Below are positions 15,848 through 25,090 of a stretch of DNA of 64,000 nt, piece by piece. The stretch's first letter is position 1, and every line of letters starts with the position of its first letter. Both the position numbers and the translations under genes were made by a program. The stretch is from Methanoculleus chikugoensis (GTDB taxonomy: Archaea; Halobacteriota; Methanomicrobia; Methanomicrobiales; Methanoculleaceae): contig NZ_AP019781.1 in NCBI RefSeq assembly GCF_019669965.1, forward strand, positions 1,551,092 to 1,615,091. Reading direction: 5' to 3'. A model generated the notes under the pieces. It had not been told where the DNA came from, made no database searches, and saw nothing but the letters and a program-made list of their open reading frames with translations.

Positions 15848-17884
15848 GTGGGCCACGACCACGGTGAGGGCGGACGGCAGTACGAGACGCATCTCAAAGA
15901 GGCCGCCCAGGAGAAGCCGCCGGAGACCCACCGGCCCGGCCATGGCACGCACCGCCAAGCCCTCGATGACTTCCGGCGACGCTTCATCGTCTCGACGATA
16001 CTGACGATTCCAATCCTTCTCCTCTCGAAGCCGGTCCAGGAACTTCTCGGGATCGCCATCCGGTTCCCGGGCTCGGACTACCTGCTCCTCGCTCTTGCGA
16101 CCGCAGTCTACCTCTACGGCGGGTGGCCGTTTCTTACCGGCATCGTAAGCGAACTGCGGGCACGGATGCCCGGGATGATGACGCTCATCGCCGTCGCGAT
16201 CACCGTCGCCTACGTTTACAGTTCGGCGGTCGTTCTCGGCATCGTCGGCGAGGAAGGATTCTTCTGGGAACTTGCCACCCTGATCGACATCATGCTCCTC
16301 GGGCACTGGGTGGAGATGCGCTCGGTTCTCGGGGCATCGCGGGCGCTCGAGGAACTCGTCCGGGTCATGCCCTCGGAGGCGCACCGTCTCCGGGACGGCG
16401 AGACGGACGACGTGCCCGTCGACCGGCTCGAACCGGGCGACCGGGTCTTCGTCCGGCCCGGGGAGAAGGTGCCGGTGGACGGCGTGGTGGTCGAGGGGGC
16501 GACGAGCGTCGACGAGGCGATGCTCACCGGAGAGTCGAGACCGGTGGAGAAGCGGCCCGGGGATACGGTCATCGGTGGGGCGATCAACGGCGAGGGATCG
16601 ATCGTCGTCGAGGTCAAAAAGACAGGTGCGGAGACCTATCTCGCACAGGTGATCGACCTCGTGCGGAGAGCGCAGGAGAGCCGGTCCCGGACCCAGGACC
16701 TCGCGGACCGGGCGGCGTTCCTGCTGGTGGTGATCGCCCTCTCGGCCGGTGCGGCGACGTTCGCGGCATGGCTCACCCTCGGGGAGGGGGGCGGGTTTGC
16801 GGTGGAGCGGGCCGCGACCGTGATGGTCATCGCCTGTCCCCATGCGCTCGGTCTTGCCGTCCCGCTCGTGATCGCGGTCTCGACGGCGCTTGCCGCAAAG
16901 TCGGGGTTCCTGATCCGGGACCGGAGCGCGTTCGAGCGAGCAAAAGATCTGACAGCGGTCGTCTTCGACAAGACCGGGACCCTCACGACGGGGGTATTCG
17001 GTGTCACGGACGTCCTCGCCTTCGGCGGCGCGGCGGAGGAGGACGTGATCGGGACGACGGCATCGGTTGAGGCGCACTCCGAGCACCCGATTGCCCGGGG
17101 CATCGTCCGAAGCGCGGAGGAACGGGAATTAATCCTGCTCACGGTAGAGGGGTTCCGGGCGATCCCGGGGGTCGGCGTCGAGGGGACGGTCGACGGCCGA
17201 ACCGTCCGGGTGGTCGGGCCGGGTTACCTCGCGGAGCGGGGCATCGATGCCGGGGACGGACGGATTCGGCCGCTCCAGCGGCAGGGAAAGACCGTCGTCT
17301 TCCTGCTCGAGGATGACCGGCTCATGGGAGCGCTCGCGCTTGCCGACATCATCAGGCCTGAGTCGGGGGAGGCGATCCGCCGGCTCAAAGAGATGGGCGT
17401 TCGGTGCATGATGCTGACCGGGGACAATCGCGATGTCGCCGAGTGGGTGGCGGGGGAACTTGGCCTCGACGAGTTCTTCGCAGGGGTCCTCCCCCATGAG
17501 AAAGCGGAGAAGATCCGGGAGGTGCAGCGCCGTTACCGGGTGGCGATGGTGGGCGACGGGATCAACGACGCACCCGCGCTTGTCGAGGCCGATGTGGGCA
17601 TCGCCATCGGGGCCGGAACCGATGTGGCCGTGGAGAGCGCCGATATCGTGCTCGTGAGGAGCGATCCGCGGGACGCGGCGGCGGTCATCGGCCTTGCAAG
17701 GAAGACCTACCGGAAGATGTTCGAGAACCTCCTCTGGGCGACGGGCTACAACGCCGTCGCCATCCCGCTCGCCGCCGGGGTTCTGATCGGCGCCGGGATC
17801 CTTCTCACCCCGGCGGCAGGAGCGGTGCTGATGAGCGCAAGCACGGTGATCGTCGCGATCAATGCCCGGCTGCTCCGGGTGTAG
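15848..17884 (+). CDS. P1B-3 (CopB-type) copper/silver transporting ATPase
   Basis: Membrane metal efflux ATPase, about 678 aa. The intramembrane motif is CPH ([12 protein letters not shown], near residue 330), diagnostic of the P1B-3/CopB class. DKTGTLTTG (about 374), [18 protein letters not shown] and [17 protein letters not shown] complete the catalytic set. The N-terminus is His-rich ([15 protein letters not shown]), also typical of CopB. GTG 15848 has GGAGG 7 nt upstream and is preferred; ATG 15806 in the same frame would add 14 residues. It is the second metal pump within 6 kb, suggesting a metal-resistance cluster. Confidence 0.92.
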   Translation: MGHDHGEGGRQYETHLKEAAQEKPPETHRPGHGTHRQALDDFRRRFIVSTILTIPILLLSKPVQELLGIAIRFPGSDYLLLALATAVYLYGGWPFLTGIVSELRARMPGMMTLIAVAITVAYVYSSAVVLGIVGEEGFFWELATLIDIMLLGHWVEMRSVLGASRALEELVRVMPSEAHRLRDGETDDVPVDRLEPGDRVFVRPGEKVPVDGVVVEGATSVDEAMLTGESRPVEKRPGDTVIGGAINGEGSIVVEVKKTGAETYLAQVIDLVRRAQESRSRTQDLADRAAFLLVVIALSAGAATFAAWLTLGEGGGFAVERAATVMVIACPHALGLAVPLVIAVSTALAAKSGFLIRDRSAFERAKDLTAVVFDKTGTLTTGVFGVTDVLAFGGAAEEDVIGTTASVEAHSEHPIARGIVRSAEERELILLTVEGFRAIPGVGVEGTVDGRTVRVVGPGYLAERGIDAGDGRIRPLQRQGKTVVFLLEDDRLMGALALADIIRPESGEAIRRLKEMGVRCMMLTGDNRDVAEWVAGELGLDEFFAGVLPHEKAEKIREVQRRYRVAMVGDGINDAPALVEADVGIAIGAGTDVAVESADIVLVRSDPRDAAAVIGLARKTYRKMFENLLWATGYNAVAIPLAAGVLIGAGILLTPAAGAVLMSASTVIVAINARLLRV

Positions 17885-17985
17885 GGGCGGCCACTACACC
17901 ACTTCCTGGGTGGTTGATTGAACCGGGAAGCTCAATGCGGTCAAATAGAGGGGCAGGGCCAGTATCTACCGGAGATGAGGTACGC

Positions 17986-18828
17986 ATGAAACGAGATACC
18001 AAAATCCGAGTCGTCTCCCTCTTCATCGTCCTTGCCGTGGTGGTTCCTGCCGTGCAGGCCGCCCTCACGGTCGATGCCGGGGGCGACCGCACCGTCCTCG
18101 CCGGGGAGCCGGTCACCATCCTCGCTGCCTGCAGCGACACAGAGATCTTCGACGCGATGAACCTCTCGGCCTCCGTCGACTGGAGCACAGGAAGGACCGA
18201 GGCGGAGATCGTGCAGGACGACGAGCAGAACGGCACCGTCCGGGCAACCCATACCTACCTCGCCGCGGGCACCTATACGGTCACGGTAGAGGTCGCAAAC
18301 AACGCGACGGGTGCCGTCGCCTGCGACACCCTGAACGTGACCGTCGCCCCGCAGACGGCGGAGGTGAAGGTCGTCCCGAAGACCCTGAACCAGAAGAGCA
18401 ACGGTGTCATGACCGTCTTCGTCAGCATCGCGGACTGGCTCGGGTTTGCCGGAGCCGGCAACGCGAATGTGGCGGTATCAGACCCCTCTGAGTTCAGAAT
18501 CGGGAACGCAACACCGGAGAGGGTTAACTTCTGCATGAAAGACGGCGGCACGCTCATCCTGAAGTACCGGCATCAGGATCTTGATCTCGCTGCCGGCGAC
18601 GGCAACCTGACGGTGACCGGCGCCGCCATGACAGAGAACGGTACCGTATCGGTCGCCGGCACCGGGGCCGTCTCCGTGATCAATCCAGGCAATGGGAAGG
18701 GGGCGAAGTTCGGCAACGGTGACGGGCATGCCCGGGTCGCGCTGGTGAAGGAGAAGGCGAAGAACCAGAAGGAGTTACGCGAAGAGCAGCAGAGATCCAA
18801 CGGAAAAGCAAACGGACGGGCGCCGTAA
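17986..18828 (+). CDS. Secreted PKD-domain protein
   Basis: 280 aa with signal peptide (MKRDTKIRVVSLFIVLAVVV, cleavage after VQA) and a PKD-like domain at about 27-115 (TVDAGGDRTVLAGEPV ... ATHTYLAAGTYTVTVEV). A second beta-rich region (120-235) follows, then a highly charged C-terminal tail (VKEKAKNQKELREEQQRSN) with no anchor or sorting signal. The ATG at 17986 has GAGG 5 nt upstream; the frame opens earlier but without a signal peptide. It is presumably an extracellular binding or surface protein. Function unknown. Confidence 0.75.
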   Translation: MKRDTKIRVVSLFIVLAVVVPAVQAALTVDAGGDRTVLAGEPVTILAACSDTEIFDAMNLSASVDWSTGRTEAEIVQDDEQNGTVRATHTYLAAGTYTVTVEVANNATGAVACDTLNVTVAPQTAEVKVVPKTLNQKSNGVMTVFVSIADWLGFAGAGNANVAVSDPSEFRIGNATPERVNFCMKDGGTLILKYRHQDLDLAAGDGNLTVTGAAMTENGTVSVAGTGAVSVINPGNGKGAKFGNGDGHARVALVKEKAKNQKELREEQQRSNGKANGRAP

Positions 18829-18867
18829 CGGCGCATCGTGGGGCGAAAGCGCCCCCATTCCTCCTGT

Positions 18868-18880
18868 TACTATAAAGGTC
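18868..18880 (+). promoter_or_regulatory. TATA element of the MazF-like gene
   Basis: TTACTATAAAGG at about 18868-18880, 45-55 nt before ATG 18924 and about 25 nt before a TTG at 18903 in the same frame. Confidence 0.45.
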
Positions 18881-18923
18881 CGGATCAATTCTCTTATCGG
18901 TTTTGACGTCGACCGGTACGTAC

Positions 18924-19280
18924 ATGGGGCGGTACGCCAGCGGCGACGTCGTCTTAGCCGCCGTGTGCATCGGGGGAGGGGGCGCGCGGAAGGTGCGCCC
19001 GGTGGTGGTCGTTTCTGCAGGAGAGACCGGGAGCCTGCTGATCTGCCCGGTATCGAGCAGTCCGTCCACCGACGGAATCTCGATCCCCCTCTCGCTCGAC
19101 GACTTCGCCCGGGGCGGGCTCGACCTCTTCACCGAGAGTTACGCTCTCGCCGCCCACGCCGCCACCATCCGGACGGCGGACGTCGTCGGAAAGAAAGGCA
19201 CGCTCCTGCCGGAGACGCTCGCCGCCGTCCGGGAGGCCATGCCGGGGGTGCAGGAGAAGAGAGGGCGGGGGCGGCGGTGA
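18924..19280 (+). CDS. MazF/PemK-like protein, no visible antitoxin
   Basis: 118 aa resembling the PemK/MazF fold: an N-terminal GDVVLAAVC strand, the conserved RPVVVVSAG segment, LLICPVSSSPSTDGISIPL, and a C-terminal IRTADVVGKKGTLLPETLAAVREAM. MazF toxins cut RNA and usually pair with a small upstream antitoxin. Here the upstream neighbour is the PKD protein and no antitoxin-sized ORF lies on either side. It could be a solitary toxin, be neutralised from elsewhere, or have a non-toxin role. A TTG at 18903 in frame could extend it by seven residues. Confidence 0.72.
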   Translation: MGRYASGDVVLAAVCIGGGGARKVRPVVVVSAGETGSLLICPVSSSPSTDGISIPLSLDDFARGGLDLFTESYALAAHAATIRTADVVGKKGTLLPETLAAVREAMPGVQEKRGRGRR

Positions 19281-19494
19281 ATAGGTTTCCCAGGGATGCT
19301 GTCCTGTTCTTTGCGCTCCCGGACACGGATTTTCACCCAGAACGCACTTGATGCGAGTTGCGACTGTCGGAACGTGCTACGATTTGTTACGTGATGGTTC
19401 GCAGAACAGGAGTTTGAGAACTCGAAGAGTTTCGAGGCAGGAGTTCGAGAAGGCTGAAAACCTTCATTATGCGACAAACAAAGCGAGTGGAGCG

Positions 19495-19620
19495 AGGAAA
19501 TATCCCGATGCAGTGGACCGTGAGAGTATCGCCGTGGGGGAGGGGCTCAGGGGGGGGCTCGCCCCTCCCCTGAAACCCCTCCCCCAATGGCGATATCCAC
19601 TTGAAATCCGTGCATGGGAC
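19495..19620 (-). repeat. Dispersed repeat family A, copy 1
   Basis: Organised as quasi-symmetrical ends, GTATCGCC on the left and GGCGATATC on the right, around a G-rich/C-rich hairpin (GGGGGAGGGG ... CCCCTCCCC ... CCCCTCCCCC). The left flank, CCCGATGCAGTGGACCGTGA, is the reverse complement of the right flank of copy 3 near 62970-62995. The right flank TTGAAATCCGTGC matches copy 2 near 58620. It is non-coding in all frames. Confidence 0.75.
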
Positions 19621-19667
19621 TTGAGACGCCCCAAACCGCGACCCATTTCACGTAGCATCCCGTCAAC

Positions 19668-19795
19668 TCACGCGAAGCCGGGAAGAGCGATGGATGGAAC
19701 GCCCGGAGCATGAGCACTGTCAAGGTGCGGAGGAGGGCGAAATAATTCCCCGGACTTCGCGGCTTCGCGCTCTTCGCGTGAGGCGGCGATCTGCA
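19668..19795. repeat. Dispersed repeat family B, copy 1
   Basis: Contains CTCACGCGAAGCCG near the left end and GCTCTTCGCGTGAGG near the right end, an inverted pair. Between them is the internal module GGAACGCCCGGAGCATGAGC, also seen at 54860-54880. It ends just upstream of the PAS-protein terminus. Confidence 0.7.
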
Positions 19796-19866
19796 TCGGG
19801 ATCCACCTGATACGGTGAAATGCCCACTACGATCCTATGAAACAGTTTTGAGGCCGGAGCAGGCAC

Positions 19867-21615
19867 TTAAAGTTCGTATCGCTTCAAAAACTCCCGGATC
19901 TTCCGCGACTCCATCCATTCCCGGTCGAGCTCGCCGATCTGCACATTGATCCGCCGGACCTGCTCCCGGAGTTTCTCCGCGACCGCTTCGTCGTCGAGGA
20001 GATCCGCGACCCCCATGATCACCTGGAGCGGGTGGCGGACGTGGTCGGCAAGGATGGCGAACTGAGCGATATTCCGCTCGGTCATATCGAACGCCTGCTC
20101 CCGGAGCCGCTCGTGCAGGATCCGCTCGGAGATATCCCTGCCGATCACCTGGAATCCCACGATCGCCTTCTTCTCGATGATCGGCGACTCGTTCAGTTCC
20201 AGTATGGCGGTCTCCCCGTTCTTTCGCCGAACCTCAATCTGGAGCCCTTCGACCTGCTCGCCCCGGAGAACTCTCCGCCGCCCCTCTTTCCAGACCAGAA
20301 GGCTCGTCGGGAGGATGTAATCCTCCCAATCAGTTCCCACCATCTCTTCGGGGGAATACCCGAGTATCCGCTCCATCGCCGGCGAGATGTAGTTCAGCCC
20401 GTCGTCCCGGTATGACGTGACGATGAGGTCGAAACTTCGCTGGGCAATCCCCCGGAACTTCTCCTCGCTCTCCTCGAGCGCCGCTTCCACCTGCAGCCGT
20501 TCGATGATCCGGCCGAGCCGCTTCGTGATGGAGTCGAGCAGCATCTGCTCTTCCGGCAGGAACGGCCCTTTGCCGCCCTCCGGGACCTCCGCGAGGTACC
20601 GCACCTCGACCTCACCGACCAGTTCGCCGTGGACGGCGATCAGGCTCTTCTGTTTCCAGGGGGAATCCACCGGATCGCCCCGATAGTAATCCCGGCCGTC
20701 GACGGTGATCCGCACCCCGGTACTGTCCGGGTATTGCCATCCCATGGGGAGGGTATCGGCAACCGCCTGCAGGAGTTTCTCGAGCGTCATCCCGGGCGTC
20801 TCGACGAGGTGCGCGATGGTGTAGAGGCACCGGAGTTCGTCCATCCGTTTCTTCAGTTCGTGCGTCTTCTCCCGGAGCGCCTCCTCCACCCGGTTCTGCT
20901 CGGTCACGTCGAAGGCCGTCCCGGTAACGCCGACAATCGTCCCGTCAGCATCCCGAAACGGCTTGAGCGTCAGATCGCGGACACGTCGCTTGCCTGCGAT
21001 GGTGAACGTCACCGCAGCCCGCACGGTCTTTCCCGTCTCAAGAACCCGCCGCTTGAGCGCGGTAAGGTGCTCGGCATCCTCGGGAAAAGCATCCTCTTCG
21101 CGCATGCCGATGATGGACGCGTCCGTGGACCCCAGCTGCTGGTTGTACGACCAGATGTAGCGGAGTTCTTCATCCTGCACGAAGACGACCACCGGGGACC
21201 CTTCGAGCGCGGCCCTGAAGTGATGCGCATTCAGATCCGCAGTGGCGTCCCGGATCTTGATGAGCCGCTGCCCGGTCGCGGCGAAAGCCTGTTTGCTTGA
21301 TATCGAGATCCAGCGCCGGGTGCCGTCGTGGGTCCGGGTACGGCAGAGAAGAGGAGGCAGGTCCGCGCCGTTTTCAAGGACACGATGGAGCAGCTGCACG
21401 GAGTCCTCGTCTTCGATGATCGGCAGGAAGTACGTGTCGAGGAGAGAACCGAACTCCATCCCGATGGCGTTCGTCTGCCGGATGCCGAGGGTTCGTGCGA
21501 GGGCGGGGTTGTACCACCTGACCTTCCGGTCGTCGCCTATCACAAGAAGTCCATCTTCGAGAGCATTGAGCACCGCACGATGGAAGGGTGCCCGATCCTG
21601 ATGCGAGTCCGTCAT
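19867..21615 (-). CDS. PAS sensor protein with H-box but no ATPase domain (second copy)
   Basis: 582-aa cytosolic protein, smaller relative of the one at 7043-9895. Order: PAS (10-130), PAS (130-250), the unassigned 115-residue module (255-375; RCLYTIAHLVETPG, PMGWQYPD, SPWKQKSLIAVHGELVGEVEV, RLGRIIERL), PAS (380-500; SFDLIVTSYRDDGLNYISPA), then a terminal H-box segment ADHVRHPLQVIMGVADLLDDE. The chain stops at FLKRYEL with no HATPase. The last 80 residues match its paralog closely (KLREQVRRIN, ESRKIREFLKR). The gene is isolated between repeats and a nitroreductase. A signal-integrating or phosphotransfer partner role is inference. Confidence 0.85.
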   Translation of the reverse strand: MTDSHQDRAPFHRAVLNALEDGLLVIGDDRKVRWYNPALARTLGIRQTNAIGMEFGSLLDTYFLPIIEDEDSVQLLHRVLENGADLPPLLCRTRTHDGTRRWISISSKQAFAATGQRLIKIRDATADLNAHHFRAALEGSPVVVFVQDEELRYIWSYNQQLGSTDASIIGMREEDAFPEDAEHLTALKRRVLETGKTVRAAVTFTIAGKRRVRDLTLKPFRDADGTIVGVTGTAFDVTEQNRVEEALREKTHELKKRMDELRCLYTIAHLVETPGMTLEKLLQAVADTLPMGWQYPDSTGVRITVDGRDYYRGDPVDSPWKQKSLIAVHGELVGEVEVRYLAEVPEGGKGPFLPEEQMLLDSITKRLGRIIERLQVEAALEESEEKFRGIAQRSFDLIVTSYRDDGLNYISPAMERILGYSPEEMVGTDWEDYILPTSLLVWKEGRRRVLRGEQVEGLQIEVRRKNGETAILELNESPIIEKKAIVGFQVIGRDISERILHERLREQAFDMTERNIAQFAILADHVRHPLQVIMGVADLLDDEAVAEKLREQVRRINVQIGELDREWMESRKIREFLKRYEL

Positions 21616-21791
21616 ACCTCACCGGCATCAAAATATGGTCGCTGTAGTGGTTGTGCTCCGGGGACATTAAAAAGATTGCTATCTTGTCATCAGGTGAAAC
21701 CCGGGTTTTTTCCGACCTCCCGGACAATTTAGCGACATCTCCGGGTTGCCGGGGAAGCAGACAGAAAGCCCGGAGAGGTGGGCTACCAAGG

Positions 21792-21799
21792 TATAAATA
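21792..21799 (+). promoter_or_regulatory. TATA box of the nitroreductase gene
   Basis: TATAAATA, a near-consensus archaeal TATA element 27-35 nt before the start codons at 21826/21829, implying a very short leader. Confidence 0.6.
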
Positions 21800-21825
21800 T
21801 CGCCGGCAGGCCATAGCCGGAGCTC

Positions 21826-22413
21826 ATGATGACGGATGCCGAGTCCATCGAGATCTTCTCCGTGATCCGGGAGCGCCGGAGCGTCAGGAACTACACCGAC
21901 CGGGACGTCCCGGACGCGGCCCTGAGGGCGATCATCGCTGCGGGCATCCAGGCCCCGACCGCCCTCGGGCTTCAGCCCTGGCGGTTCGTGATCGTCAAAG
22001 ACCGTGCTCTGATGCAGCGGGTGTCCGATTACTGCAAACCGATCCTCATCGAGAGGATCGGAGCAGAGGGCGGAACAGGGATGGAGGAGTTTCTCGCGGC
22101 GCTCAAGAACCCCGGGTTCAACATCTTCTACAACGCCCCGGTGCTGGTCCTGGTTCTCGGCGCCCAAAATGCCATATCGAGTTTCCTCGACTGCGCGCTC
22201 TGCGCGGAGAACATGATGCTTGCCGCCTGGGCGCTCGGTATCGGCAGTTGCTGGATCGGTTCGGCGGCTCTCGTCCAGGAGAACCCCGACCTTCTTACGG
22301 CGCTGAAGGTTCCGGACGATCACCAGATCGTGGCGCCGCTGGTCTTCGGTTATCCGGCCCCTCTCTCACCGAAACCGGTGCGCCGGGAGCCCCGGATAGA
22401 CTGGGTCCCCTGA
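21826..22413 (+). CDS. Nitroreductase-family flavoprotein
   Basis: 195 aa, FMN-dependent oxidoreductase of the nitroreductase superfamily. Visible family features are the N-terminal IRERRSVRNYTDRDV (FMN-binding Arg/Ser), APTALGLQPWRFVIV, and the C-terminal AWALGIGSCWIGS with VPDDHQIVAPLVFGYP. The length is typical. Physiological substrate is unknown; in anaerobes such proteins often reduce quinones, nitro compounds or flavins. Either ATG (21826 or 21829) is possible; GGAG spacing favours the second. It stands alone with its own TATA box. Confidence 0.88.
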   Translation: MMTDAESIEIFSVIRERRSVRNYTDRDVPDAALRAIIAAGIQAPTALGLQPWRFVIVKDRALMQRVSDYCKPILIERIGAEGGTGMEEFLAALKNPGFNIFYNAPVLVLVLGAQNAISSFLDCALCAENMMLAAWALGIGSCWIGSAALVQENPDLLTALKVPDDHQIVAPLVFGYPAPLSPKPVRREPRIDWVP

Positions 22414-22424
22414 CCGTACCCCCT

Positions 22425-23480
22425 TCACCCGGAGGCAGTGCACGCGACCGCTTCCGCGGGAACGATCGGGAGCGTGATCCGCCGCTGGTTCCGGACAATC
22501 GTCACGGTTGCGGGTTCTGCGATAGGCCAGGCGGCAAGGAACCGGTGCAGGTCGTCGACACAGGTTACGCAGGTCTCGTTGATCGCGATGATCCTGTCCC
22601 CCGGCCTGAGTCCGGCCCTCCCGGCGGGGCTGGCCCGGTTCACCGAGACGACCTCGACCGCCTGGTTCGCGGCGAGGCCGAGCGCTGCAACGAGGTGCTG
22701 CGGGAGCGGTTGCGACTGGCCGGCGATACCAAGGTAGCCGCGCCGCACCCTGCCGTCGGCGACCAGCTGCGGGAGAACCCACGAGGCGGTGTTCGAGGGG
22801 ATCGAGAAGCAGATGCCCTGGGCCATCGGGATGATGGCCGTGTTGATCCCGATGACCCGGCCACGGGAGTCCACCAGCGGGCCGCCGGAGTTACCGGGGT
22901 TCAAGGGAGCGGTGTGCTGGATGATGTTCTCGATCAGGCGGCCGTCCCGGCTCCGGAACGCCCTCCCGAGAGCGCTCAGGACGCCCGTCGAGACGGTCGA
23001 GTCGAAGCCGAGTGGGTTGCCGATGGCTATCGCGAGCTGGCCGACCGCGAGCGCCCCGGAGTCGCCGAACGACGCGTAGGGGAGATCCGCCGTCCCGGCG
23101 CGGAGCACGGCAAGGTCGGTTGCCGGGTCGGCCCCGACCAGGCGTGCGGGGAGAGCGGTCCCGTCCGCCGTGCAGATCTCGATCCTCCCCGCTCCCTGCA
23201 CCACGTGGTTATTGGTCAGGATGTAGCCCTCCGGCGATACGGCCACGCCCGATCCTGCTCCCACCTGCTCGCCGCGCCACCCGGGAGAGTTCTTCCCCAC
23301 GACCACGCTCACGACCGCGGGGCCCACGGACTCGACGACCCGGACGACGGCGCGGGAGTAAGCGTCGAGGAGGTCGGCATCGGACTCCCCGGAATTGGGG
23401 CTTGCAGCGTGCCTTTCCTGAACGGATTTCTGAGAAGAATCTCCGGTATGCTGGAAGAGTCTGTGCCCAATATTATCCAT
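22425..23480 (-). CDS. HtrA/DegP-like serine protease with PDZ domain, apparently cytosolic
   Basis: 351 aa. The trypsin-like domain (about 40-230) has the full triad: His92 in TNNHVV, Asp122 in ATDLAVL and Ser198 in NPGNSGGPL. A PDZ domain follows (about 240-335; GYLGIAGQSQPL, GLRPGDRIIAINE). The N-terminus (MDNIGHRLFQHTGDSSQ) is polar with neither signal peptide nor membrane helix, unlike bacterial DegP/DegS. It is likely a protein-quality-control protease acting in the cytoplasm, unless the true start was misjudged. Convergent with the nitroreductase gene (11 bp gap). Confidence 0.9.
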   Translation of the reverse strand: MDNIGHRLFQHTGDSSQKSVQERHAASPNSGESDADLLDAYSRAVVRVVESVGPAVVSVVVGKNSPGWRGEQVGAGSGVAVSPEGYILTNNHVVQGAGRIEICTADGTALPARLVGADPATDLAVLRAGTADLPYASFGDSGALAVGQLAIAIGNPLGFDSTVSTGVLSALGRAFRSRDGRLIENIIQHTAPLNPGNSGGPLVDSRGRVIGINTAIIPMAQGICFSIPSNTASWVLPQLVADGRVRRGYLGIAGQSQPLPQHLVAALGLAANQAVEVVSVNRASPAGRAGLRPGDRIIAINETCVTCVDDLHRFLAAWPIAEPATVTIVRNQRRITLPIVPAEAVACTASG

Positions 23481-23631
23481 CGTAGTTTATAATTCACAAC
23501 CAATAGTAATGTACTTTCCGCACGGGTCTACGGAGCAACGCTACCCCGGTTGCGCGGGGTCGGTTTTTACCCGGGCGCGCGGAAACCTTCCTGCCGCAAA
23601 AGCCAAATAGGCTCAATCTCTATTGCCCCCC

Positions 23632-24330
23632 ATGCTCGGAACGGCTGCAATCGAAGTGGAGGGTGTGAGAGTCGACGTGCGCCCGACGGATCTCAGGCGA
23701 ATTCCGCAGGCCGGCGAGGCCTACGAGATCGTGGAGATCGCGACCGATCGGGGAACGACCGTCTGCCGCTACTACGAAGCGCAGGGAGCCCGGAGCGGCG
23801 TCGTCATGGTGGGCGGAACCGGCGGCGGATTCGACACCCCGGCACGGGGACTCTACCCGCGGCTGGCACAGGACCTTCCGAACGACCGGATCAGTGCGCT
23901 CCGGGTGCAGTACCGGCACCCGACCGACCTCGTGGAATCGGTCTTCGACACCGTCCTCGGGCTACGCTACCTCGAGAGCCGGGGCGTCGCAGCCGCCGGG
24001 GTGGTCGGGCACTCGCTCGGGGGAGCAGTAGCGATCCAGGCGGCGGCGAACGTCCCGGCGGTCAGGGTCGTCGTCGCCATTGCCACCCGGTCCGCCGGGA
24101 CGGAACCGGTCGCCGCCCTCGCCGGCCGTGCGGCGATCCTCCTGGTGCACGGGGACGCTGACCCGGTCCTCTCCCATACCTCCTCGGAGGAGGTCTACCG
24201 GCGTGCCGGTGAACCCAGGCGGCTGATCATCTACGAAGGTGCGGGGCACACCCTCGACGAGACGGCCGGGAGCCTCTACGTCGAGGTGAAGGCGTGGCTC
24301 CTCAAGCACCTCCCGGGGACGCTTGTCTGA
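23632..24330 (+). CDS. Alpha/beta hydrolase
   Basis: About 232 aa with the nucleophile elbow GHSLGG, the oxyanion-side VGGTGGGFD, the acid-bearing VHGDADPVL strand and the C-terminal GAGHTLDE catalytic His. It resembles dienelactone hydrolase or small acyl-hydrolase members of the fold; the substrate is unknown. ATG 23632 is chosen; a TTG three codons earlier is possible. Its 3' end overlaps the convergent glycerophosphodiesterase gene by 29 bp. Confidence 0.82.
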   Translation: MLGTAAIEVEGVRVDVRPTDLRRIPQAGEAYEIVEIATDRGTTVCRYYEAQGARSGVVMVGGTGGGFDTPARGLYPRLAQDLPNDRISALRVQYRHPTDLVESVFDTVLGLRYLESRGVAAAGVVGHSLGGAVAIQAAANVPAVRVVVAIATRSAGTEPVAALAGRAAILLVHGDADPVLSHTSSEEVYRRAGEPRRLIIYEGAGHTLDETAGSLYVEVKAWLLKHLPGTLV

Positions 24331-25006
24331 CCGATGCATCAAGGTATCGCCGCGCATTGCAGGGATCGTCGCTTGAGAACCCGTCGACGCCGAGCCGGAG
24401 CGCCTCAAGGATATCGTCCTCCGTGGTTAAGAGCCAGGGAACGACGAGCAGCCCGGCCGTGTGCGCCTCATCCACCAGCTCGTGCGAGACCCGATCCCAC
24501 CTCGGAAGGAGGAGATCGGCCTGCACCGAGCGGGCGAGTCCGACGGGATCGACGATCTCCTCAGAGTAGATGAGACCCGCCGGAGTTCCAGGGAGGAGCC
24601 TCTTTACCGTCGCAACGCTCTCAGAGTAAAACGAGACCAGAAAGAGCCGTTTTGGCATCATCTCCATGAGCGCCGAGACGACGATCGCCTCCGTCCCGGG
24701 CTCCTTGATCTCCACGACAAGCCCCGTAACGTTGCGGACGAGGTCGAGAACCTCCCCCAGGGTAGGAATTTTCTCCCCCTCCCCGGCGTCCAGTCTCGTT
24801 AAGTCCTCAATGGTATACCCCTTGACCGGCCCGGTCCCGTTCGTCGTCCGGTCGACGGTCGCGTCGTGGATTGCGACTAAAATACCGTCCCGCGTGAGGC
24901 GCAGGTCGACCTCGACGAGATCGGCGCACGCCATACCCCTTCGGAGAGCGCTCAGGGTGTTCTCCGGCCCGAGAGCCCTTGCCCCCCGGTGTCCGATGAT
25001 GAGCAT
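24302..25006 (-). CDS. Glycerophosphodiester phosphodiesterase family protein
   Basis: 234 aa TIM-barrel enzyme hydrolysing glycerophosphodiesters to glycerol phosphate and an alcohol. Hallmarks: IGHRGARALGPENTLSAL at the N-terminus (catalytic His, Arg, Glu, Asn), EVDLRLTRDGILVAIHD (metal Glu/Asp and second His), VEIKEPG, and VDGFSSDDPCNA near the end. The start MLIIGHRG at 25006 puts the HRG motif at the usual distance; ATG 25021 is an alternative, and CTATATCC at about 25030 is TATA-like. In archaea the substrate may be an ether-lipid head-group derivative (inference). Confidence 0.88.
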   Translation of the reverse strand: MLIIGHRGARALGPENTLSALRRGMACADLVEVDLRLTRDGILVAIHDATVDRTTNGTGPVKGYTIEDLTRLDAGEGEKIPTLGEVLDLVRNVTGLVVEIKEPGTEAIVVSALMEMMPKRLFLVSFYSESVATVKRLLPGTPAGLIYSEEIVDPVGLARSVQADLLLPRWDRVSHELVDEAHTAGLLVVPWLLTTEDDILEALRLGVDGFSSDDPCNARRYLDASVRQASPGGA

Positions 25007-25090
25007 GGCGGTGCCATGCACTCGGGACCGGATATAGATGATGGGGATCGGGGCCGGAGTAGCCTCAACGTTCGCGCCGAACAGAAAGCG

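Larger units (their letters stand above)
19281..19866. other. Long intergenic region made largely of dispersed repeats
   Basis: 586 bp between the MazF-like gene and the kinase-less PAS protein. It holds one copy each of repeat families A (19495-19620) and B (19668-19795), listed separately. The remaining sequence shows no convincing ORF or RNA. Confidence 0.6.

Noticed and set aside
15797-17086. 429-residue minus-strand frame
   Set aside because: Antisense of the CopB-type ATPase; charged low-complexity translation without domains.
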